A DNA stretch of 62,878 nt from Spirochaetaceae bacterium (lineage in GTDB: Bacteria; Spirochaetota; Spirochaetia; DSM-27196; PWMO01). The number at the start of each line of letters is the position of its first letter. Within the stretch, counting starts at the first letter, position 1. The notes below the pieces were generated by a model. The model saw only the letters and a list, made by a program, of their open reading frames with translations. It searched no databases and was not told the DNA's origin. Shown here piece after piece: positions 58,153 through 62,878 of this stretch. Position numbers and translations under genes: made by a program. The DNA lies in assembly GCA_007693945.1 (NCBI GenBank), contig RECP01000046.1:1-62878 (forward strand), written 5' to 3'.

Positions 58153-59955
58153 ATGATCAAAGGACTACGCCTGCTATGGAAGGTTTTCTCCAGGAGCGAA
58201 CGGCGCAAGTTCGTCGTACTCTGCTTTCTGCTGCTGGGGCTGGCGCTGCTGGAAGTCGCCGGCATCGGCTCGATCGCCCCCTTTCTGGCGGTCGCCACGC
58301 AGCCCGAGCTGGTCGAGACCAACCGCTACCTCAACCGGGCCTACACCACTCTGGGCTTCGACAGCCACCGCACCTTCTTCGTAGCGCTCGGTTTCGCGGT
58401 GGCCGGCTTCATCGTACTGCGCAACATGTTCAACGCGCTGACGGACTACGCCAAGGCGCGCTTCGCGCACGGACGCGGCCACACCATGGCGCGCCAGTTA
58501 CTGGCACGCTACCTGGCCCGCCCGTACGTGTTCTTTCTGAACCAGAACAGCGCCGACCTCAGCAAGAACGTACTCTCGGAAGTCCAGACCCTGATGAAGG
58601 GCTTCCTGATCCCGTTCCTTGACGGCCTGGCCAATCTGGTGGTGGCCGCGCTGATTATCGGTTTTCTGATCGCGGTCAACCCCGCCGTGTCGGGAGTGGT
58701 CGCCACGGTGATCGTGGTGATGTACGGCGGAACCTTCGCCCTGATCCGTATGCGGCTGTACAAGCTCGGCAAGCAGCGCATCAGGGCCAACCGCGAGCGC
58801 TTCAAGGCCACCTCCGAGGCGCTCGGCGGAATCAAGGACGTCAAGATGCTCGGCAAGGAGAAGGTCTTCGTCGACCGCTTCTCAGTTCCGTCGCGGCGCA
58901 TGGCCACCCTGCAGGCGCGCAAGAAGATCCTCGGTGCGGTTCCCAAGTACTTCCTGCAGAGTTTCATGTTCGGCGGCATCATCCTGGCGGTTACGCTGGT
59001 GATCGCAACCCGCGATGATTTCGCATCGCTGATTCCCCTGATCGGGGTCTACGCCTACGCCGCCAACCGCCTGCAGCCGGCGTTCAAGCACATGTTCAGG
59101 GATCTGGCGCAGCTGCGGGCGCATCAGCCGGTGGTGGAGCTGGTCACCAGGCACCTCGACATGGATTACCTGCAGCGGCTTCCCCGTTTCAAGCTGCGCG
59201 AAGTCCCGCCGTTGCCGTTCGAGCGCCGCATCCTGTTGCAGGATATCCGCTTCCGCTACCCCAATACCGACGAAGACGTCATCCGCGAACAGAGCCTCGA
59301 GATCGAGAAGAACAGCATCGTGGGGCTGGCGGGGCCCACCGGCTGCGGCAAGACTACGCTGGTGGACGTCATGCTGGGCCTCTTGCCGCCGACCTCGGGC
59401 CGGATCGTGATCGATGACACTCCGCTCACGCAACAGAACCTGCGCAACTGGCAGGTCAACCTCGGCTACGTGCCGCAGCACATCTATCTCTCGGACGACA
59501 GCATCACGCGCAACATCGCCTTCGGCATCCCGGATGCGGACATAGACACGGATGCGGTGCGGCGCGCGGCGCGGATCGCCAATCTGGCGGACTTCATCGA
59601 GGACGAACTGCCCAAAGGCTACGATACGGTGGTCGGCGAGCGCGGCGTGCGGCTCTCCGGCGGCCAGCGCCAGCGGCTCGGCATCGCGCGCGCGGTATAC
59701 ACGGATCCCAAGGTGCTGATCCTGGACGAGGCCACCAGCGCCCTGGACGGCCTGACCGAGGACGCCATCATGGACGCCATCCACTCGCTGACGCGCCGCA
59801 AAACCATCATTATCATTGCGCACCGGCTCACCACCCTCGTCGAGTGCGACACCATCTTCATGCTCGACAAAGGCCGCATTACTGCCAGCGGCAGCTACGG
59901 CGAGCTGCTGGAGCGCAACCCGCGCTTCCAGCGCATGGCCAAGGTTTCCGGCTGA
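58153..59955 (+). CDS. ABC exporter, PglK/MsbA-like flippase
   Basis: This 600-residue half-transporter has six membrane segments (about residues 15-320, for example FLLLGLALLEVAGIGSIAPF) and a C-terminal ATPase with Walker A GPTGCGKTTLVDVMLGL, the signature LSGGQRQRLGIARAVY and Walker B VLILDEATSALDGLT, H-loop IIIIAHRLTTL. The N-terminal motif FFLNQNSADLSKNVLSEVQ resembles PglK, which flips lipid-linked oligosaccharides. It follows the epimerase by four bases. Its job in lipid-linked sugar export is inferred from this context. Confidence 0.85.
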   Translation: MIKGLRLLWKVFSRSERRKFVVLCFLLLGLALLEVAGIGSIAPFLAVATQPELVETNRYLNRAYTTLGFDSHRTFFVALGFAVAGFIVLRNMFNALTDYAKARFAHGRGHTMARQLLARYLARPYVFFLNQNSADLSKNVLSEVQTLMKGFLIPFLDGLANLVVAALIIGFLIAVNPAVSGVVATVIVVMYGGTFALIRMRLYKLGKQRIRANRERFKATSEALGGIKDVKMLGKEKVFVDRFSVPSRRMATLQARKKILGAVPKYFLQSFMFGGIILAVTLVIATRDDFASLIPLIGVYAYAANRLQPAFKHMFRDLAQLRAHQPVVELVTRHLDMDYLQRLPRFKLREVPPLPFERRILLQDIRFRYPNTDEDVIREQSLEIEKNSIVGLAGPTGCGKTTLVDVMLGLLPPTSGRIVIDDTPLTQQNLRNWQVNLGYVPQHIYLSDDSITRNIAFGIPDADIDTDAVRRAARIANLADFIEDELPKGYDTVVGERGVRLSGGQRQRLGIARAVYTDPKVLILDEATSALDGLTEDAIMDAIHSLTRRKTIIIIAHRLTTLVECDTIFMLDKGRITASGSYGELLERNPRFQRMAKVSG

Positions 59956-59993
59956 GCCGCTGGCGCGCGGCGGCCAACTCAGAAATACCAAAT

Positions 59994-60021
59994 TTGCCCT
60001 TGATATCGGTGCACCTATAGT
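59994..60021 (+). promoter_or_regulatory. Candidate promoter of cysH
   Basis: TTGCCC (59994-59999) is followed after 16 bases by TATAGT (60016-60021). cysH starts 80 bases downstream behind AGGAGG. Confidence 0.4.
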
Positions 60022-60100
60022 GTTAAATTCACGTGAGTTAGTCACCTTTAGGTCTGGGGTGGCTCCGGTGTGAGGGGTGTGGGCCTGAACAGGAGGCGGC

Positions 60101-60940
60101 ATGGCAAAGCGCAAGTTGTTCCCAAACAATGAACCGTCCCGGCGTCCGGTCAGCGCGGCCAGGCTGCGGCGCCGCGTGGGTAATCTTGCCGAGCGCCACT
60201 TCCGCCGCCGCGAGTTGCGCCGATTGAACGCGGGCATCCGCAGCTTCGCATCGGTGAGCCTGGAACGGCTGCGTGCCGAGATCACCCCGCGTGACGCCTG
60301 GCAGCAGGTGCGCGAGGCTGCGCTGCTGTTCGGCCACGGCCTGGTAATGAGTACCAGCTTCGGCATCCAGTCCGCGGTTCTGCTGGACCTGGTAACGCGT
60401 ACCGCGCCGGGGACCCCGGTAATCTGGATAGATACCGGCTATCTGCCGCCGGAGACCTACCGCTACGCGCAGCAGTTGACGGAACGCTTGAATCTCGACC
60501 TGCACGTCTTCCAGCCGCTCTTAAGCCCGGCACGCATGGAGGCGCTGCACGGGCGGCTGTGGGAGACCGAGGATTCCGAATCGATGCGGCAATATACGCG
60601 CCTGCGCAAAGTGGAGCCGATGCAGCGTGCCCTGGCGGAGCTCGGCGCCACCGCATGGCTTTCGGGCGTTCGTTCACAACAGACCAGCCATCGCGCCGCG
60701 CTGCAGACCGTGGAAGTGGGCATGGGGGTCTACAAGATCCACCCGCTCTTACGCTGGACCGCCGAGCAGATCGAGACCTATTTTCGCGTCTACGATCTGC
60801 CGCGTCATCCGCTGCAGCAGCACGGCTACCGCAGCGTCGGAGACGCCCACTCCAGCCGCCCGATGCAGCCGGACGAAGCTGCCGAGCGCACGGCGCGCTT
60901 CCGCGGCTTGGTGGACGAGTGCGGCCTGCACGACGGCTGA
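60101..60940 (+). CDS. cysH: Phosphoadenylyl-sulfate (PAPS) reductase
   Basis: This 279-residue protein reduces PAPS to sulfite with thioredoxin. It has the PP-loop STSFGIQSAVLLDLV, WIDTGYLPPETYRYAQQL, SGVRSQQTSHRAAL and the C-terminal active cysteine DECGLHDG. The paired cysteines that hold the iron-sulfur cluster in APS reductases are missing, which argues for the PAPS-type enzyme. A basic 40-residue N-terminal extension (RPVSAARLRRRVGNLAERHF) is unusual. No other sulfate-assimilation gene is in the window, and it stands after a polysaccharide operon. Confidence 0.88.
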   Translation: MAKRKLFPNNEPSRRPVSAARLRRRVGNLAERHFRRRELRRLNAGIRSFASVSLERLRAEITPRDAWQQVREAALLFGHGLVMSTSFGIQSAVLLDLVTRTAPGTPVIWIDTGYLPPETYRYAQQLTERLNLDLHVFQPLLSPARMEALHGRLWETEDSESMRQYTRLRKVEPMQRALAELGATAWLSGVRSQQTSHRAALQTVEVGMGVYKIHPLLRWTAEQIETYFRVYDLPRHPLQQHGYRSVGDAHSSRPMQPDEAAERTARFRGLVDECGLHDG

Positions 60941-60966
60941 CCGGCAAGACGGACAGACCTCACGCA

Positions 60967-61398
60967 GTGAGCCATCCAACGCAAACACACATAGATAAAC
61001 CGCTGCGCCGGGCCCTCACATCCGTTGTCGAGCGCTACCCGCAGCTGCAGTTGGCGATCCTCTACGGCTCGTGTGCGCGCGGAACCCAACGGCCGGGCAG
61101 CGACGTTGACCTGGCGCTGGCGCAATCCTCACGCACTGCCATGGATCAGGACACGCTGCTGGATATCAGTCTTGAGTGTTCCAGGCGCACGGGCCGCGAA
61201 GTCCAGCTGCGCGACCTCGCGCGCGCCGAGGGTCTCTTTCTCAAGCAGGTGCTCACAACAGGGGTTGTGCTGCTTTCTCGTGATTCCACCGTGCGCGCCG
61301 AGCTCATCATTCGCATGCTCGATTTTGATGCCAACATGCTGCCGCTGGTGCGTATGATCCGCCGCAGCAACAGGGAGAGACTGCTTGCCGGACGCTGA
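60967..61398 (+). CDS. mntA: MNT-type nucleotidyltransferase (antitoxin of a HEPN/MNT pair)
   Basis: This 143-residue minimal nucleotidyltransferase has the GS motif ILYGSCARGTQRPGSDVDLA with the two catalytic aspartates in DVDLALA, and helices EVQLRDLARAEGLFLKQVL. MntA-type proteins neutralise a HEPN toxin by adenylylating its active-site tyrosine. GTG 60967 is the start. The stop overlaps the toxin's start region (14 bases). It follows cysH closely (26 bases) on the same strand. Confidence 0.85.
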   Translation: MSHPTQTHIDKPLRRALTSVVERYPQLQLAILYGSCARGTQRPGSDVDLALAQSSRTAMDQDTLLDISLECSRRTGREVQLRDLARAEGLFLKQVLTTGVVLLSRDSTVRAELIIRMLDFDANMLPLVRMIRRSNRERLLAGR

Positions 61399-61822
61399 CC
61401 TGCTGGACGCCAGGCTCGAGTCGCTTCGTCGCTGCCTGCGCCGGATACAGGAGAAAACTCCGCCTTCCGCGCCGGCGCTGATCCGCGATTACGACGCGCA
61501 GGATATCGTCTCGGTCAATCTGCAACGAGCCGTGCAGATCTGTGTTGATCTCGGCTCGCATCTGATCGCCTCCCGTGGCTGGCCGGCACCGTCAACAATG
61601 GCCGACACCTTTGTGGTGCTGTCGACGCGGCAGGTGCTCGATCCCGGACTCGCCGAGCGTTTGCAACGGGCGGTTGGATTCAGAAACGTGGCTGTGCACG
61701 AGTACGACGCCATAGACTGGGAGCGGGTATTTCGTCTTGTTCAAACCAGTCTGGACGATTTCCGCTCATTCGCCGCAGCCATTGTGAACGCATGGAATCC
61801 GCGGCAAGCGGATTCGGTTTAA
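61385..61822 (+). CDS. hepT: HEPN-domain toxin (HepT-like ribonuclease)
   Basis: This 145-residue protein has the HEPN signature Arg-x4-His-x-Tyr in FRNVAVHEYDAIDW. The Arg and His are the catalytic pair and the Tyr is the residue modified by MntA. The rest is helical (SVNLQRAVQICVDLGSHLIA, RVFRLVQTSLDDFRSFAAAI). Its TTG start lies within the MNT gene's 3' end (14-base overlap). The pair is intact and probably active. Confidence 0.88.
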   Translation: MPDADLLDARLESLRRCLRRIQEKTPPSAPALIRDYDAQDIVSVNLQRAVQICVDLGSHLIASRGWPAPSTMADTFVVLSTRQVLDPGLAERLQRAVGFRNVAVHEYDAIDWERVFRLVQTSLDDFRSFAAAIVNAWNPRQADSV

Positions 61823-61929
61823 CGCGCGACTACCTGAATCAGCAGACATTTTTTCGCTGTTGTCTTTCTACAGGGAGGCAACCGCATGGAGCTACCGCGA
61901 GGTGCTATACTCGAACAGGAGGAACTATC

Positions 61930-62058
61930 GTGAACAAGACGTTTACCGCGGTCATTCAAAGGGAAGACAATATGTAGGTTGCGTTGTGCCCGGAGCTTGA
62001 TATCGCAAGTCAAGGCGATACCGTCGTAGACGCCCGAGCCAGCCAGAATGCGCAATGA
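61930..62058 (+). pseudogene. HicB-like antitoxin with an in-frame stop
   Basis: Behind GGAGG the frame reads MNKTFTAVIQREDNM, a TAG, then VALCPELDIASQGDTVVDAR. This is HicB (FTAVIQREDxxYVALCPELDIASQGDT), where the stop replaces tyrosine. It then ends early at 62056-62058, before the C-terminal DNA-binding part. The gene is dead. No HicA partner lies next to it on either side. Confidence 0.7.
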
Positions 62059-62182
62059 GAAATGGGTCTCTTCGGCAATAGATCGGTCGGCTTTTGAATA
62101 ACCGATGTCCCGTTAGGGCTCGAGAAATACTGCACGCCAGGTCGCTCAAGCCTATGTACCTCCCATCTCTAAGGAGATCACA

Positions 62183-62382
62183 ATGGAATTAGCAGCAGTC
62201 TTGACTCCCGCCACCGAAGGCGGCTATGTCGCATTGAATCCTGAGACGGGTGCTACCACACAAGGTGAGACCGTGGAGGAGGCGCTGAACAATCTGCGTG
62301 AGGCAACCGAGCTCTGGAACGTTGGGTTTCGTTGTGGCATGCCAACGCGGAAGCCACGTCATCATGCGTCGCGGTTCCATAG
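62183..62382 (+). pseudogene. HicB-HicA fusion relic
   Basis: The first frame is HicB: MELAAVLTPATEGGYVALNP, ETGATTQGETVEEALNNLRE, ATEL. From about 62319 another frame gives LGFVVACQRGSHVIMRRGS, which is the double-stranded-RNA-binding part of HicA with its catalytic histidine (GSHVIMRR). The segments that should lie between (end of HicB, start of HicA) are absent, so a deletion joined the two genes. A stop follows soon after. Confidence 0.65.
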
Positions 62383-62506
62383 CGCTATGGAGATAGTCTC
62401 TTCGCGCCACGGCAAGTGGCACCGCCGGTGGCAAATCACTACACTGTAGGACCGCTGCCGTTCGCTCAAACGCGGAATCAACACACTGCAATCTTCAACC
62501 AGACTA

Positions 62507-62878
62507 TTGCTCCGACTGATGCCGATTGTCGTCCTCTTCTCCTGTTCGCTGGAGAGCCGGCCGGTCGGGCGGCAGCCGATCCGTGTGTCGGACAGGGTCA
62601 GGCATGACAGCGACGATCCGGCCATCTGGATCAATAGCGCGGACCCATCGGCCAGCCTGATTCTGGGTACCGACAAAGAGAGCGACAGGCGGGCCATGGG
62701 GATCGGTCTCTACAAGCGGCCGTCGGACGGTGAGATCTTTGCCATCGTCAGCCGCAAGAGTGGCCCTTCCGGGTCCTATCTGTGGCAATACAGGCTGCAC
62801 GATGACGGTACCGGCCAAGTTGTGGGAACGCATGTGCGTTCGTTTGGTCTGTTCAGCGGTTCGGGCGAAATAGAGGCG
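62507..62878 (+). CDS. Phytase-like beta-propeller protein, 5' part (runs off the window)
   Basis: The frame opens to the window edge. It reads MPIVVLFSCSLESRPVGRQP, RVRHDSDDPAIWINSADPSA, SLILGTDK, then ESDRRAMGIGLYKRPSDG, EIFAIVSRKSGPSGSYLWQY, RLHDDGTGQVVGT, VRSFGLFSGSGEIEA. The DDPAIWxNPxxPxxSLIxGTDK block is the calcium-binding start of 3-phytases, and later blocks also match them. Between GTDK and the RRAMGIGLY block about 80-100 residues usually present are missing. A lipobox (LFSC) suggests export. TTG 62507 or ATG 62519 is the start; neither has a good ribosome site. Confidence 0.65.
   Translation, partial: MLRLMPIVVLFSCSLESRPVGRQPIRVSDRVRHDSDDPAIWINSADPSASLILGTDKESDRRAMGIGLYKRPSDGEIFAIVSRKSGPSGSYLWQYRLHDDGTGQVVGTHVRSFGLFSGSGEIEA

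Noticed and set aside
58882..60366. A 494-residue minus-strand frame over the flippase and cysH.
   Set aside because: Shadow of two clear genes.

Overview
This is a GC-rich bacterial chromosome segment with a replication-origin core. It most likely comes from the Spirochaetota (Spirochaetales-like), though I have no 16S evidence. The support is the gene set gyrA-gyrB / dnaA-dnaN-recF-DUF721 / rpmH-rnpA-yidC-jag in one block with parAB, a perfect parS and DnaA boxes. A sugar ABC system with a YesM/YesN-type two-component pair and a LysM protein is also typical of free-living spirochaetes. I see no rRNA, tRNA or CRISPR.

Layout. 1-14,600 is an accessory zone of broken genes: relics of IS91 (two), IS1182, IS30, IS21, IS3 and IS630-type transposases, plus truncated host-type genes (alpha/beta hydrolase, DUF4143 ATPase, saccharopine dehydrogenase, hemerythrin, DinB, aldo/keto reductase). 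Intact genes stand among them: a D-lactate-type dehydrogenase, two PIN toxin-antitoxin pairs, a serine hydrolase, a TauE permease, a NAL1-like protease with a small companion, and a repeat lipoprotein. An attC-like element and a toxin-antitoxin deletion scar suggest cassette-style traffic. 14,650-23,900 holds DUF456, a sugar ABC operon (minus strand), and a divergent operon of second binding protein, sensor kinase and AraC-type regulator. 24,000-31,700 holds LysM, HDAC-like, DNA glycosylase, ParAB, EamA, adenosine deaminase, an IMPACT protein and parS. 31,950-44,650 is the origin block. Divergent gyrBA and dnaA-dnaN-recF flank an oriC with DnaA boxes and a DnaA-trio tract between dnaA and dnaN. 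A second pair of perfect DnaA boxes lies beyond jag.

44,650-50,400 carries gcvH, ahcY, an apparently intact IS inserted at the ahcY stop codon, and metK behind a long structured leader. ahcY and metK form two arms of the methyl cycle. 50,400-56,000 is an envelope cluster: tandem secreted START/SRPBCC-like proteins (one copy collapsed by deletion), a large outer-membrane beta-barrel, and an Omp85-like barrel facing it. 56,100-60,950 carries an EPS-type regulator, a nucleotide-sugar epimerase, a PglK-like flippase and a PAPS reductase. The end (60,960-62,878) holds a HEPN/MNT toxin-antitoxin pair, two HicB/HicA relics and the start of a phytase that runs off the window.

Most coordinates for core genes are firm. 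Functions of the envelope cluster, the NAL1-like pair and the attC-like element are inferences from sequence reading only.
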